A stretch of 62,718 nucleotides of DNA from Caulobacter endophyticus (GCF_003116815.1 NZ_QDKQ01000009.1:1-62718), one strand, 5' to 3'; counted from the stretch's first letter, positions 25,247 to 34,071 are shown. Program-made: numbers and translations. Notes: generated by a model not told the origin, from the letters alone.

Positions 25247-26385
25247 CGCAGCAGATCCGCCGGCTGGCTCTTCTTGAGGATGCCCAGGGCCAGCAGGCCC
25301 GAGACGATGGCGATCAGCATCAGGAAGCCGGCCGAGGCGATCACCATCGGCAGCGGGAAGCTCATCGGCAGGCCGTTCATCTTGGCCAGCTGCGAGACGA
25401 GGCCGACCAGGACGGCGGTGGCGAAAAGGCCGGCGACGCCGGTCCAGAAGCCCAGCTCGATGACGATCATCCGCAGCGAGCCCATCGACACGCCGAGCGC
25501 CCGCAGGGAGGCGAACTCCTTGATGTTGGCCAGGATCGCGCCGCGCAGGGTCTGGGAGGTGATGCCCACGCCGATCAGCAGGCCCAGGAACACCGAGAAG
25601 CCCAGCATGATGCCGATGAAGCTCTCCTTCATCATCGCGCCGTCATTGGCTTCCGACAGCTCGGCACGGGTCCAGGCGCGATAGGCGTTGTCGGACGTAG
25701 CGTTCAGCTGGTCGCGGACGATCTCGGCGCGGGCCGGATCCTTGATGCGCACCATCAGCGGGCCGACGCGGCTGCCGGTCGAGGCCTGGCCCAGCAGGCG
25801 CAGGGTGTCGCGCGACACCACGACGGTCGGCTGCATCATGTTGGGATAGCCGTCGAGGATGTAGCGGATGTAGACGGTCTTGCCGTTGATGCTGGCGCGG
25901 TCGCCCAGCTTCTGGATGCCGAGCTTGGCCATGCCCGTGCGGTCGATCGCGACCGAGTAGGGCTCCAGAAGCGCCACGCGGATGTTTTCGTTGTAGTCGC
26001 GCGGCCAGGTGACCGCGTCGCTGCGGGTGTCGACCGCCGAGGTCTGGATCCACTCGCGCACGCGCTTCTTGCCGGGGGGCGGGTCGTTGCTCCACATGCC
26101 GCCGCCGCCGTCGAGATCGGCGACCTCGACCACTTCGGGGTGCATGTACATCTGGGCCATGACCCGGCGCGGCAGGCCGTTGCCGCCGTTCATCAGGCTT
26201 TCGGCCTTGGGGCCCAGCACCATGATGTCGGCCGGCGAGCGGTCGATGGTGGCGGTGAAGGCCTTGCCGATGCCGGTGAACATGCCGACCTGGGCCAGCA
26301 CCAGCAGGCCCGAGAAGGCCAGGGCGATGATCGCCGCCAGGTATCGCCGCCATTCGTACAACAGTGTGGCCAACGCCAGCGACAT
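25243..26385 (-). CDS. ABC exporter permease (DevC/FtsX-like)
   Basis: A 380-residue permease with one N-terminal membrane helix ('LAAIIALAFSGLLVLAQVGMF'), a periplasmic domain of about 200 residues, and three C-terminal helices ('SFIGIMLGFSVFLGLLIGVG', 'GVAGLFATAVLVGLVSQLA', 'MVIASAGFLMLIAIVSGLLALG'), the MacB/FtsX topology. 'EFASLRALGVSMGSLRMIVIE' is the coupling loop. Start ATG at 26385 was preferred to one six codons upstream because it begins the hydrophobic N-terminus and has GGGGAG about ten bases before it. First gene of the operon, divergent from the S46 peptidase. Confidence 0.9.
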   Translation of the reverse strand: MSLALATLLYEWRRYLAAIIALAFSGLLVLAQVGMFTGIGKAFTATIDRSPADIMVLGPKAESLMNGGNGLPRRVMAQMYMHPEVVEVADLDGGGGMWSNDPPPGKKRVREWIQTSAVDTRSDAVTWPRDYNENIRVALLEPYSVAIDRTGMAKLGIQKLGDRASINGKTVYIRYILDGYPNMMQPTVVVSRDTLRLLGQASTGSRVGPLMVRIKDPARAEIVRDQLNATSDNAYRAWTRAELSEANDGAMMKESFIGIMLGFSVFLGLLIGVGITSQTLRGAILANIKEFASLRALGVSMGSLRMIVIELGFWTGVAGLFATAVLVGLVSQLAKMNGLPMSFPLPMVIASAGFLMLIAIVSGLLALGILKKSQPADLLR

Positions 26386-26622
26386 GCCGACACGCTCCCC
26401 CAATCAACGGTTGCACAAGAACAGCCCCAACCCGTCCAGGCCAAGTTAAATCGGGGTAAGACGGAACTCTTCGACGGAATGTGATTGGAGCGCACGTTTC
26501 TTGCGTCGAGCAGTCGACGGGCGAAACAAGGATGGCGAAACAGGGGTGGCTCTGGCTGCGAGGCTTGGCTATGGCTGTTACATTGTACGCCACGACGGCG
26601 CTGCGCCGTGCAAGGACGACTC

Positions 26623-28692
26623 ATGAAGACTCTGACGCTGGCCGCCTCGGCCCTGGTTCTCTCGTTCGCGGCCGCCGGCGCGGCCCAGGCCGACGAGGGC
26701 ATGTGGACCTTCGACAACTTCCCTTCGGCCAAGGTCAAGCAGACCTACGGCGTCGATATCGACCAGAAGTGGCTGGACACCGTGCGCGCCTCGGCCGTGC
26801 GCCTGACGACGGGTTGCTCGGCCTCGGTGGTTTCCAAGCAGGGTCTGGTGCTGACCAACAACCACTGCGTGGCCGACTGCACCCAGGCGCTGTCGAGCGA
26901 AGGCAAGGACTACGTCAAGGACGGCTTCCTGACCGGCGCGCGCGAAGAGGAACTGAAGTGCGCGGGCATGCAGGCCGAGGTGCTGCTGTCGATCACCGAC
27001 GTCACCGACCAGGTGAAGGCCGCAGGCGCGGGCAAGACCGGCCAGGACTTCGTCAAGGCGCGCGACGCCTCGTTCGCCACCGCCGAGCTGGCCGCCTGCG
27101 GCCAGGACAAGACCCTGCGCTGCCAGACCATCAGCTTCTACCGCGGCGGCCAGTACAAGGTTTACAAGTATCGCCGCTATGCCGACGTGCGCCTGGTGTT
27201 CGCGCCGGAGTACGCCACGGCCTTCTTCGGCGGCGATCCGGACAACTTCAACTTCCCGCGCTTCAACCTCGATAGCGCCTTCCTGCGCCTGTACGAGGAC
27301 GGCAAGCCGGCCAGCACGCCCAACCACCTGGTCTGGCGGGCTACTGCCCCGGCCGAGGGCGAGCCGACCTTCGTGGCCGGCAACCCTGGCACCACCCAGC
27401 GCCAGCTGACCGTCTCGCAACTGGAGACCAACCGCGACCTGATCATCCCGGTCGGCCAGCTGCAGCGCTCGGAGATGCGCGGCCGGCTGATCCAGTTCGG
27501 CGAACAGTCCGAAGAGAACAAGCGCATCGCCAACCAGCCGCTGGCGGGCATCGAGAACAGCTACAAGGTGTTCTTCGGCCAGCAGTTCGTGCTGAGCGAC
27601 AAGAAGTTCATGGACGCCAAGCGCGCGGCCGAGACCGACCTGAAGGCCAAGATCGCCGCCGACCCGAAGCTGGCCGCCGAGATCGGCGATCCGTGGAGCG
27701 AGATCGACAAGGCCCAGGTCGCCCTGGCCGATCAGTTCGTGCCCATGCGCCAGCTGGAGACGGCGGCCGGCGGCGGTTCGGACCTCTACGGCTACGCCCG
27801 CACCCTGGTGCGCGGCGCCCAGGAACGCGCCAGGCCGGCGACCGACCGCCTGCCGGAATACGGCGACACCCGCCTGCCGCTGGTGGAAAAGCGTCTGCTG
27901 GACATCCGGCCGGTCGACGCTCCGCTGGAGCGCATCTATCTCGAACACTGGCTGCTGAAGACCCGCGAATACCTGACCGCCGACGCCCCGGCCGTGAAGC
28001 TGCTGCTGGGCAAGGAAAGCCCGGAGGGCCTGTCGGCCCGCCTGGTCGCCGGCAGCAAGCTGGCCGATCCGGCCGTGCGCAAGGCGCTGTGGGACGGGGG
28101 TCTTGCCGCCGTCCACGCCTCGGACGACCCGATGATCCAGTTCGTGCTGAAGACCGAAGGCGCAGGCCGCGAGGCGCGCAAGGCCTATGAGGCCAGCGTG
28201 ACGGCGCCGACCGACGCGGCCGCCGAGCGCATCGCCAAGGCTCGCTTCGCGGTGCTGGGCGACAGCGTCTATCCGGACGCGACGTTCTCCCTGCGCCTGT
28301 CGTACGGCAAGGTCGCCGGCTGGACCCATCGCGGCCGCACGATCACGCCTTTCACCGACTTCGCCGGCTTCTACGACCGCGTCACCGGCGCCGAGCCCTT
28401 CGAGGCCGCCCCGCGCTGGATCGCCGCCAAGGACAAGCTGAACCCCAAGACGGTCTACGACTACGTCACCACCAACGACATCATCGGCGGCAATTCCGGC
28501 TCGCCGGTGATCGACGCCAAGGGCCGGGTGATCGGTGCGGCCTTCGATGGCAACATCCACTCGCTGGGCGGCGCCTTCGGCTATGACGGCGCGATCAACC
28601 GCACCGTCGTGGTCTCGACGGCGGCGATCACCGAGGCCCTGACAAAGGTCTACGGCCGCGACGCGCTGGTGAAGGAACTGGCCGGGAAGTGA
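26623..28692 (+). CDS. S46-family serine peptidase (DPP7/DPP11-like)
   Basis: A 689-residue exported dipeptidyl-peptidase-type protein. The ATG at 26623 gives the signal 'MKTLTLAASALVLSFAAAGA' with AQA cleavage; the frame opens 46 codons earlier with no signal. The catalytic His is H81 in 'LTNNHCV' and the Ser is S625 in 'IGGNSGSPVID'; 'FGGDPDNFNFPRF' supplies the acidic residue region. S46 enzymes remove dipeptides from oligopeptide N-termini in the periplasm. The residue that sets DPP7 or DPP11 specificity cannot be read without alignment. Closed by a strong terminator. Confidence 0.93.
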   Translation: MKTLTLAASALVLSFAAAGAAQADEGMWTFDNFPSAKVKQTYGVDIDQKWLDTVRASAVRLTTGCSASVVSKQGLVLTNNHCVADCTQALSSEGKDYVKDGFLTGAREEELKCAGMQAEVLLSITDVTDQVKAAGAGKTGQDFVKARDASFATAELAACGQDKTLRCQTISFYRGGQYKVYKYRRYADVRLVFAPEYATAFFGGDPDNFNFPRFNLDSAFLRLYEDGKPASTPNHLVWRATAPAEGEPTFVAGNPGTTQRQLTVSQLETNRDLIIPVGQLQRSEMRGRLIQFGEQSEENKRIANQPLAGIENSYKVFFGQQFVLSDKKFMDAKRAAETDLKAKIAADPKLAAEIGDPWSEIDKAQVALADQFVPMRQLETAAGGGSDLYGYARTLVRGAQERARPATDRLPEYGDTRLPLVEKRLLDIRPVDAPLERIYLEHWLLKTREYLTADAPAVKLLLGKESPEGLSARLVAGSKLADPAVRKALWDGGLAAVHASDDPMIQFVLKTEGAGREARKAYEASVTAPTDAAAERIAKARFAVLGDSVYPDATFSLRLSYGKVAGWTHRGRTITPFTDFAGFYDRVTGAEPFEAAPRWIAAKDKLNPKTVYDYVTTNDIIGGNSGSPVIDAKGRVIGAAFDGNIHSLGGAFGYDGAINRTVVVSTAAITEALTKVYGRDALVKELAGK

Positions 28693-28732
28693 TCTTGATC
28701 TCTCTCCTCTGAGGGAGAGCGGATCTGGAACG

Positions 28733-28771
28733 AACGCCGCGACAGCCGACTGGCTGTCGCGGCGTTTTTCG
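28733..28771 (+). terminator. intrinsic terminator after the S46 peptidase gene
   Basis: AACGCCGCGACAGCC pairs perfectly with GGCTGTCGCGGCGTT around a 4-base loop, followed by TTTCGTTT. The lower stem (AACGCCGCGAC) is the same as in the terminator after dxs at 36913. Confidence 0.9.
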
Positions 28772-28797
28772 TTTGGGCGGTGGGGAACACGCCCCTC

Positions 28798-28829
28798 CGT
28801 AAAATCCCCGCTTTCGCGGGGATTTTACG
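28798..28829. repeat. perfect 14-bp hairpin ahead of the EF-hand gene
   Basis: CGTAAAATCCCCGC and GCGGGGATTTTACG surround TTTC. It lies 29 bases past the S46 terminator, in a 289-base gene-free stretch that also holds GCGCGCCC/GGGCGCGC (28911-28918/28926-28933). It may be a second terminator without T-run or a dispersed repeat. Confidence 0.7.
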
Positions 28830-28981
28830 GGGAAGGGAGCCCGTGGGGGCAAAGCCCCATTTCAGCGCCGTAACCTGCCGAAATGTGGAATGTTTTTCGC
28901 TCGAACCGGAGCGCGCCCAGGGCAAGGGCGCGCGTAGCGTCCGCGCCTTGAGGCGCATCACCGGTTCCAGGAGACATCGCC

Positions 28982-29902
28982 TTGAGCGTTTCCAGCCTGA
29001 GCAGCACCTCGATCATGCAGCAATTGCTGCAGTCGATGCGCGGCTCCCAGACGACGTCGGCGGCCAGCGCCGCGTCGTCCTCCAGCGGCGCGGCCGCTGG
29101 GCAACAAATGCAGGTCGGCAGCGGCGAGCCGCCGCCGCCGCCCCCGCCGCCGATGAGCTCGCAGGGCTCCAGCGGCGAGAATTTCAGCTCTGAAACCCTC
29201 GGCTCGCTGCTTTCCATGCAGGAAGGCGGCGTGCAGGGCATGGGCGGCCAGACGGGCGGCGGGCAGGGGATCTTCGAGAGCCTCGACACCGATGCGGACG
29301 GCGCGCTGTCGACCGACGAGCTGACCGCGGCCCTGACCAATGCGCTGGGCGAGTCGGACGACGTGTCTTCGGCCGTGAGCAGCCTGATCTCCGACGGCGA
29401 CAGCGATGGCGACGGCGTGCTGACCGGCGGCGAGTTCGCCGCGCTGGCCCAGGCGTCGGGCGGCCCGGGTGGCATGGGCGGCCCACCGCCCGGACCTCCG
29501 CCGTCGGGCGGTGGTGAAGGCGGCGGCGGCACTGGCGGGGGCGGCGGCGTGAGCCAGGTGTTCGACAGCCTCGACACCAACCAGAACGGCACGGTCTCGG
29601 CCGCCGAACTGGCCGCGGCCGACACCGACAGCGCCGATGCGGCCAGCGCCGCCTCCGACCTGATCTCGGCGGCGGATGCGGACGGCGACGGGAGCCTGTC
29701 GGGCCAGGAGTTCGCGGAGCTGCTGAAGCAGGCCTCGGATAGCTCGGGCAGCGTCTCGACCCTGGCCAGCACGCTGTCGAGCGCGTCGCTGGCGTCCGAC
29801 ATGATGCAGAAGCTGCTGCAGCAACTGGCCGATGCGGCCACCAGCAGCGCCGCCAGCGGGGAGGGCGTCAGCTCGGCCTCGTCGGTGAGCATCGCGGCCT
29901 GA
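28982..29902 (+). CDS. EF-hand calcium-binding protein
   Basis: A 306-residue protein with four EF-hand loops in two pairs: 102-113 (DTDADGALSTDE), 140-151 (DSDGDGVLTGGE), 198-209 (DTNQNGTVSAAE) and 232-243 (DADGDGSLSGQE). Gly/Pro/Ser-rich linkers separate the pairs. No signal peptide is seen. TTG is the start, supported by AGGAGA at the right distance. The architecture is like proteins often labelled XopAW-type effectors, but no secretion system is encoded here, so only calcium binding is supported. The C-terminus is Ser/Ala-rich. Confidence 0.82.
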   Translation: MSVSSLSSTSIMQQLLQSMRGSQTTSAASAASSSSGAAAGQQMQVGSGEPPPPPPPPMSSQGSSGENFSSETLGSLLSMQEGGVQGMGGQTGGGQGIFESLDTDADGALSTDELTAALTNALGESDDVSSAVSSLISDGDSDGDGVLTGGEFAALAQASGGPGGMGGPPPGPPPSGGGEGGGGTGGGGGVSQVFDSLDTNQNGTVSAAELAAADTDSADAASAASDLISAADADGDGSLSGQEFAELLKQASDSSGSVSTLASTLSSASLASDMMQKLLQQLADAATSSAASGEGVSSASSVSIAA

Positions 29903-29907
29903 ACCAA

Positions 29908-30022
29908 GGCAAGCCCTCCCCCTTGATGGGGGAGGGTTGGGTGGGGGTGGTGCGGCCTTGCCGGCCGAACCGCAGCATCGCCCCCATCCCCGACCCTTCC
30001 CCATCCGCCAACGGGAAGGGAG
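29908..30022. repeat. palindromic intergenic repeat, family C (full copy)
   Basis: 'CCTCCCCCTTGATGGGGGAG' runs into 'GGTTGGGTGGGGGTGG'; after about 25 bases the inverse 'CCCCCATCCCCGACCC' and 'TTCCCCATCCGCCAACGGG' follow. The two halves match those that flank the DUF559 gene at 31489-31527 and 31912-31950. Confidence 0.85.
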
Positions 30023-30067
30023 AGTGACCTGGCTTCGACCCAGGATTGTTCGCCAAGCAGGCGCCGG

Positions 30068-30154
30068 CCCCCGCGACGCCGAAGCTCACGCAAGCCGCTT
30101 GCGCCGGGCGCGCTTGTGTTGGACAAACTGGCCCCTTGGTCGGCGTCGCGGGGG
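30068..30154 (+). promoter_or_regulatory. foldable leader of the nucleoside-transporter gene
   Basis: CCCCCGCGACGCCG (30068-30081) pairs exactly with CGGCGTCGCGGGGG (30141-30154). The enclosed 59 bases hold GCAAGC-C-GCTTGC. The structure ends 28 bases before the TTG start of the transporter. It could be a riboswitch-like or attenuator leader, or a DNA inverted repeat; no known class is recognised. Confidence 0.45.
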
Positions 30155-30182
30155 CGTCGCTTCACAATTCAAGGTTCCGCTC

Positions 30183-31466
30183 TTGCTCTTCCGTCCCGAG
30201 AACGTTCAGGCCCTGGCGGGTCTGGCGCTCACCCTGGGCCTTTGCTGGCTCGTCTCCGAAAACCGCAAGCGCTTCCCGTGGGTGCTGGCCATCGGCGCCC
30301 TGATCATCCAGGTCGGCCTGGTGGTTCTGCTGTTCGGCCTGCCGCAGGCCCAGCAGATGCTGCGCGGCGTCAACGGCGCGGTCGAGGGCCTGGGCGCCTC
30401 GACCCAGGCCGGCACGGCGTTCGTGTTCGGCTTCCTGGCCGGCGGCGACCAGCCTTATCCGGTCAGCAATCCGGGCGCGGGCTTCATTTTCGCCTTCCGC
30501 GTGATGCCGGTGATCCTGGTGGTCTGCGCCCTGTCGGCGCTGCTGTGGCACTGGAAGATCCTGAAGTGGGCCGCTCAAGGCTTCGGCTTCGTGTTCCAGA
30601 AGACGCTGGGCCTGCGCGGTCCGCCGGCCCTGGCCACCGCCGCCACCATCTTCATGGGCCAGATCGAAGGCCCGATCTTCATCCGCGCCTATCTCGACAA
30701 GCTGTCGCGCTCGGAACTCTTCATGCTGATCACGGTCGGCATGGCCTGCGTGTCCGGCTCGACCATGGTGGCCTACGCCACCATCCTGGCCGACGTGCTG
30801 CCCAACGCCGCGGCCCACGTGCTGACCGCCTCGATCATCTCGGCCCCGGCCGGCGTGCTGCTGGCCCGCATCGTGGTGCCGTCGGACCCGCTGGAAAAGG
30901 GCGGCGACCTGGACCTGGCCGCCGAGGACAAGACCTACGGCAGCTCGATCGACGCCGTGATGAAGGGCACCACCGACGGCCTGCAGATCGCGCTGAACGT
31001 CGGCGCCACCCTGATCGTGTTCGTGGCGCTCGCCACCATGCTCGACAAGTTCCTGGCCATGCTGCCGGCGATCGGCGGCCAGCCGCTTAGCCTTACGCGC
31101 GGCCTGGGCGTGATCTTCTCGCCGCTGGCCTGGTCGATGGGGATTCCCTGGAAGGAAGCCGGCAGCGCCGGCGGCCTGCTGGGCACCAAGCTGATCCTCA
31201 CCGAGTTCACCGCCTTCATCCAGATGGCCAAGACCGGCGCGGCCAGCCTGGACGAGCGTTCGCGGATGATCATGACCTACGCGCTGTGCGGCTTCGCCAA
31301 CATCGGCTCGGTGGGCATGAACGTCGCCGGCTTCTCGGTGCTGGTGCCCCAGCGCCGCCAGGAAGTGCTGAGCCTGGTGTGGAAGGCGATGATGGCCGGT
31401 TTCCTGGCCACCTGCCTGACCGGCTCGCTGATCGGCCTGATGCCCCGGGTGCTGTTCGGGCTTTAA
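30183..31466 (+). CDS. concentrative nucleoside transporter (NupC/CNT family)
   Basis: A roughly 427-residue inner-membrane symporter for nucleosides driven by ions. N-terminal helices begin 'VQALAGLALTLGLCWLVSENR', a family hallmark. 'GFIFAFRVMPVILVVCALSALLWHW', 'ATIFMGQIEGPIFIRAYL' (nucleoside-binding GQxEGP-like motif) and 'FANIGSVGMNVAGFSVLVPQRR' follow. The start is uncertain: the frame is open far upstream, and TTG 30183 was chosen because it yields the normal N-terminus; the ribosome site (AAGG) is weak. Confidence 0.9.
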   Translation: MLFRPENVQALAGLALTLGLCWLVSENRKRFPWVLAIGALIIQVGLVVLLFGLPQAQQMLRGVNGAVEGLGASTQAGTAFVFGFLAGGDQPYPVSNPGAGFIFAFRVMPVILVVCALSALLWHWKILKWAAQGFGFVFQKTLGLRGPPALATAATIFMGQIEGPIFIRAYLDKLSRSELFMLITVGMACVSGSTMVAYATILADVLPNAAAHVLTASIISAPAGVLLARIVVPSDPLEKGGDLDLAAEDKTYGSSIDAVMKGTTDGLQIALNVGATLIVFVALATMLDKFLAMLPAIGGQPLSLTRGLGVIFSPLAWSMGIPWKEAGSAGGLLGTKLILTEFTAFIQMAKTGAASLDERSRMIMTYALCGFANIGSVGMNVAGFSVLVPQRRQEVLSLVWKAMMAGFLATCLTGSLIGLMPRVLFGL

Positions 31467-31484
31467 GACCGTTGCCTCCGTCCC

Positions 31485-31528
31485 TCCCTTCCCCCTTGAT
31501 GGGGGAAGGGCCGGGGATGGGGGTGACC
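31485..31528. repeat. family C repeat half, left of the DUF559 gene
   Basis: 'TTCCCCCTTGATGGGGGAAG' followed by 'GGCCGGGGATGGGGGTGAC'. Its near-exact inverse lies at 31912-31950 on the other side of the DUF559 gene. It begins ~20 bases after the transporter stop. Confidence 0.85.
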
Positions 31529-31533
31529 GCGGC

Positions 31534-31905
31534 GTGTCCGAGAAAACACCAAAGCCGACGCACGCCCCCGGCGCCGTCGGCCGCGCCCGCCGCCTTCGGC
31601 GGGACATGACCGCCAGCGAGCGGACTCTCTGGAAAGCGCTTCGAGCGCTCGATCTCCACATTCGCCGCCAAGCGCCGATCGGCCGCTACGTGGCCGACTT
31701 CGCGCATCACGGAGCGCGCCTCGTCATCGAGGTCGACAGCGGCTGGCATGATCTTCCCGAACAGCAACGGCACGACGCCGAACGCGACGTCTGGCTGGCG
31801 AGCCAGGGCTACCGCGTGATGCGCATCCGTGACTCCGAGGCGTTCGGCCGGCCCGAAGAGGTCGCCGAACGGATCGCGCTGGAAGTACGTCGCGCGGACG
31901 TCTGA
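31534..31905 (+). CDS. DUF559 domain protein (restriction-endonuclease-like fold)
   Basis: A 123-residue protein starting with GTG six bases past a repeat half. 'RRLRRDMTASERTLWKALRA' and 'RRQAPIGRYVADFAHHGARLVIEVDSGWHD' match DUF559, related to Vsr/very-short-patch nuclease folds; Asp and Glu-Val-Asp in the latter would be metal ligands. Function of the family is not established. The gene fills most of the space between two inverted halves of a repeat found elsewhere without it, which suggests insertion or co-mobility. Confidence 0.82.
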   Translation: MSEKTPKPTHAPGAVGRARRLRRDMTASERTLWKALRALDLHIRRQAPIGRYVADFAHHGARLVIEVDSGWHDLPEQQRHDAERDVWLASQGYRVMRIRDSEAFGRPEEVAERIALEVRRADV

Positions 31906-31909
31906 CGCT

Positions 31910-31953
31910 ACGTCACCCCCATCCCAACCCTTCCCCCATCAAGGGGGAAGGGC
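31910..31953. repeat. family C repeat half, right of the DUF559 gene
   Basis: 'GTCACCCCCATCCCAACCC' then 'TTCCCCCATCAAGGGGGAAG'. It is the inverse of 31489-31527 with only a few differences. Confidence 0.85.
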
Positions 31954-31980
31954 TCTTATGGCGACGGGAGGACGAAAAGA

Positions 31981-32598
31981 ATGAAGCTCTATGACAGCCG
32001 GCGTGCGCCCAATCCCCGGCGGGTGCGGTGGTTCATGGCCGAGAAGGGGATCGAGGACGTCGAGATCGTCGAGATCGACATCTTCGCCGGCCAGCACCGC
32101 GCGCCCGACTACAGGGCCAGGGCCGGCCTGCCCAACGTGCCCGCCCTGGAGATGGACGACGGGACCACGATCACCGAGTCGGTGGCCATCTGCCGCTACC
32201 TCGAAAGCGTCTATCCCGAGCCCAACCTGTTCGGCGTCGATCCGCGCGAGGTGGCGATCATCGAGATGTGGGCCAGGCGGGCCGAGATGCTGGTGGCCAC
32301 GCCGCTGATGCTGACCGTGCGCCACAGCCATCCGGCCCTGGCGGCGATCGAGACCCAGATCCCGGAAGTGGCCGCCAGCAACCGCGCCGCCGCCGAAAGG
32401 GGGATCAGGGTGCTGGACCGCCGGCTGGCCGAAAGCGCGTTCATCGCCGGCGACCGGGTGACCATCGCCGACATCCTGGCCGTGACCGGGATCGACTTCG
32501 CCCGGATGGCGCGCTTCAGGCCCGATCCCGAGCTGGCGAACGTGAAGCGCTGGCTGGAGGCGATGAAGGCGCGGCCGGCGGCGAAGGCGGGAGTCTGA
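31981..32598 (+). CDS. glutathione S-transferase family protein
   Basis: A 205-residue cytosolic protein with the thioredoxin-like GST N-domain ('[23 protein letters not shown]', '[12 protein letters not shown]', '[13 protein letters not shown]', the E-S pair binding glutathione) and the all-helical C-domain ('[18 protein letters not shown]', the hydrophobic staple). Ser6 or Asn11 may be the thiol-activating residue. Substrate unknown. GAGG-like 'GGGAGGACGAAAAG' precedes the ATG. Confidence 0.9.
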   Translation: MKLYDSRRAPNPRRVRWFMAEKGIEDVEIVEIDIFAGQHRAPDYRARAGLPNVPALEMDDGTTITESVAICRYLESVYPEPNLFGVDPREVAIIEMWARRAEMLVATPLMLTVRHSHPALAAIETQIPEVAASNRAAAERGIRVLDRRLAESAFIAGDRVTIADILAVTGIDFARMARFRPDPELANVKRWLEAMKARPAAKAGV

Positions 32599-32768
32599 AG
32601 CGAGACCGGTCGAAGTCTGGGGAGACGCGCCAGAGGGCGTATTGTCTCCTCGCTCGCGGGCGGGTACGACCTCGAAGCGCTCGGCCGTTCGGCTGCGGCG
32701 CATGTTCGAGCGCTTCAGGAAGGATGAGACCCGGTCCCGCGTCAGCGGCCGCCGGGTCGTCGAGGAAA

Positions 32769-33389
32769 ATGGCCGACGCACCGACCGCCGACCAGACCGC
32801 CTCGAGCGTGGTCCGCCCGCCCGGGGCCATCGTCCTGGCCCGTCACGGCGAGCCGGCCCTTTCGCGCAAGGTGCGTTTCGACGCCAGGACCTACGGCGAC
32901 TGGTGGGCGCGCTACGAGGAGGGCGGCCTGCTGCCCGGCCAGACCCCGCCGGACTGCCTGCTGGAGATCGCCAGGCGTTCGGAAGTGATCGTTTCCTCGA
33001 CCCGCCTTCGTTCGATCGAGACCGCCCAGGCCGTGGCCGGCGGCCGGGATTTTCCGCGCGACCCGATGTTCATCGAGGCGCCGCTGCCGCCGCCGCCGTG
33101 GCCCAGCTGGATCAAGCTGTCGCCCAAGAAATGGGGCTTCTTCGCCCGGTTCTGGTGGTGGTTCTTCGATCACCACATGGGCCAGGAAAGCCGCAAGCAG
33201 GCCGAAGCCCGCGCCGAGGCGGCCGCCGACGCGCTGATCGCCCTGTCGCAGGACGGCCGCGACGTGCTGCTGGTGGCCCACGGCTTCTTCAACGTGATGA
33301 TCGGCAACGCCCTGCAGGCGCGGGGCCTGAAGAAGACGCTCGACCAGGGCTTCCAGTACTGGTGCGTCAAGCGCTTCGAGCGCGCCTGA
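32769..33389 (+). CDS. histidine phosphatase (phosphoglycerate-mutase-like) family protein
   Basis: A 206-residue protein. 'LARHGEPA' puts the phospho-accepting His at 26; '[17 protein letters not shown]' gives the second Arg and '[14 protein letters not shown]' the second His. Insertion '[19 protein letters not shown]' and '[11 protein letters not shown]' between these motifs is strongly aromatic and may touch the membrane or a lipid substrate. The ATG at 32769 has GAGGAAA upstream; a longer open frame runs back over the GST gene and was rejected. Confidence 0.85.
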   Translation: MADAPTADQTASSVVRPPGAIVLARHGEPALSRKVRFDARTYGDWWARYEEGGLLPGQTPPDCLLEIARRSEVIVSSTRLRSIETAQAVAGGRDFPRDPMFIEAPLPPPPWPSWIKLSPKKWGFFARFWWWFFDHHMGQESRKQAEARAEAAADALIALSQDGRDVLLVAHGFFNVMIGNALQARGLKKTLDQGFQYWCVKRFERA

Positions 33390-33454
33390 CCTTTCACAGC
33401 CGTTGCCCGCCAGCCCCTCGCCAACTAGGGTGCGAGCTTCTCCTTGGAGTAGAA

Positions 33455-33709
33455 ATGACCGACGCCGCTTCTCCCGCGCACGACCTCTCGGCCCTGAGCT
33501 TCGAACAGGCCCTGGCCGAGCTCGAGAAGATCGTGTCCGAACTGGAATCGGGCCAGGCGCCGCTGGAGCGTTCCATCGACATCTACGAGCGCGGGGCGGC
33601 CCTGAAGGCCCACTGCGAGAAAAAGCTCGAGGCCGCGCGCCTGAAGGTCGAGAAGATCGTCCTGGGCCAGGGCGGCGCCGCGGGCGTCGAGCCGGCCGAG
33701 TTCTCCTGA
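33455..33709 (+). CDS. xseB: exodeoxyribonuclease VII small subunit
   Basis: An 84-residue helical protein that binds the XseA catalytic subunit to degrade single-stranded DNA. '[34 protein letters not shown]' is the family motif (around residues 13-46), followed by '[16 protein letters not shown]'. xseB just upstream of ispA and dxs is a conserved order in proteobacteria. The ATG at 33455 was chosen over a much longer open frame for family length. The stop overlaps the csaA-like start (TGATG). Confidence 0.93.
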   Translation: MTDAASPAHDLSALSFEQALAELEKIVSELESGQAPLERSIDIYERGAALKAHCEKKLEAARLKVEKIVLGQGGAAGVEPAEFS

Positions 33710-34071
33710 TGGGCCAGGCCTCGCCGAAACTGTCGCCGACGATCGCGTTCGAGGATTTCGAGCGCGTGGACATCCGAGTCGGCACGATCGTTTCGGCTGA
33801 GGCCTTTCCCGAAGCCCGCAAGCCGGCCTACAAGCTGGCGATCGATTTCGGACCGGCGTTCGGCGTAAAGCGTTCGTCGGCCCAGGTTACCCGTCACTAC
33901 ACGACCGACCAGCTGGTTGGTCGCCGCGTGGCGGCGGTGGTGAACTTCAAGCCGCGTCAGATCGGCCCTTTCATGTCGGAAGTCCTGTGCCTAGGCTTTC
34001 CGGATGACGAGGGCGAAGTCGTCCTCGTGACGGTGGATCGCGCGGCGCCCAATGGGGGAAAGCTGTTTTGA
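33709..34071 (+). CDS. csaA: CsaA-like tRNA-binding-domain protein
   Basis: A 120-residue protein consisting of one tRNA-binding OB fold: '[32 protein letters not shown]', '[25 protein letters not shown]', '[10 protein letters not shown]' are typical of CsaA. B. subtilis CsaA has export-chaperone activity; a role in tRNA binding or quality control is equally possible. It is wedged by 1-base and 4-base overlaps between xseB and ispA, an unusual neighbour for isoprenoid genes. Confidence 0.88.
   Translation: MGQASPKLSPTIAFEDFERVDIRVGTIVSAEAFPEARKPAYKLAIDFGPAFGVKRSSAQVTRHYTTDQLVGRRVAAVVNFKPRQIGPFMSEVLCLGFPDDEGEVVLVTVDRAAPNGGKLF

Noticed and set aside
28982..29902. EF-hand protein as a type III secretion effector
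   Set aside because: No injectisome genes in the window and no recognised secretion signal; only calcium binding is supported.
32028..32768. 453-residue frame joining the GST region to the histidine phosphatase
   Set aside because: The first part is an out-of-frame shadow of the GST gene; the ATG at 32769 has a good ribosome site and fits family length.
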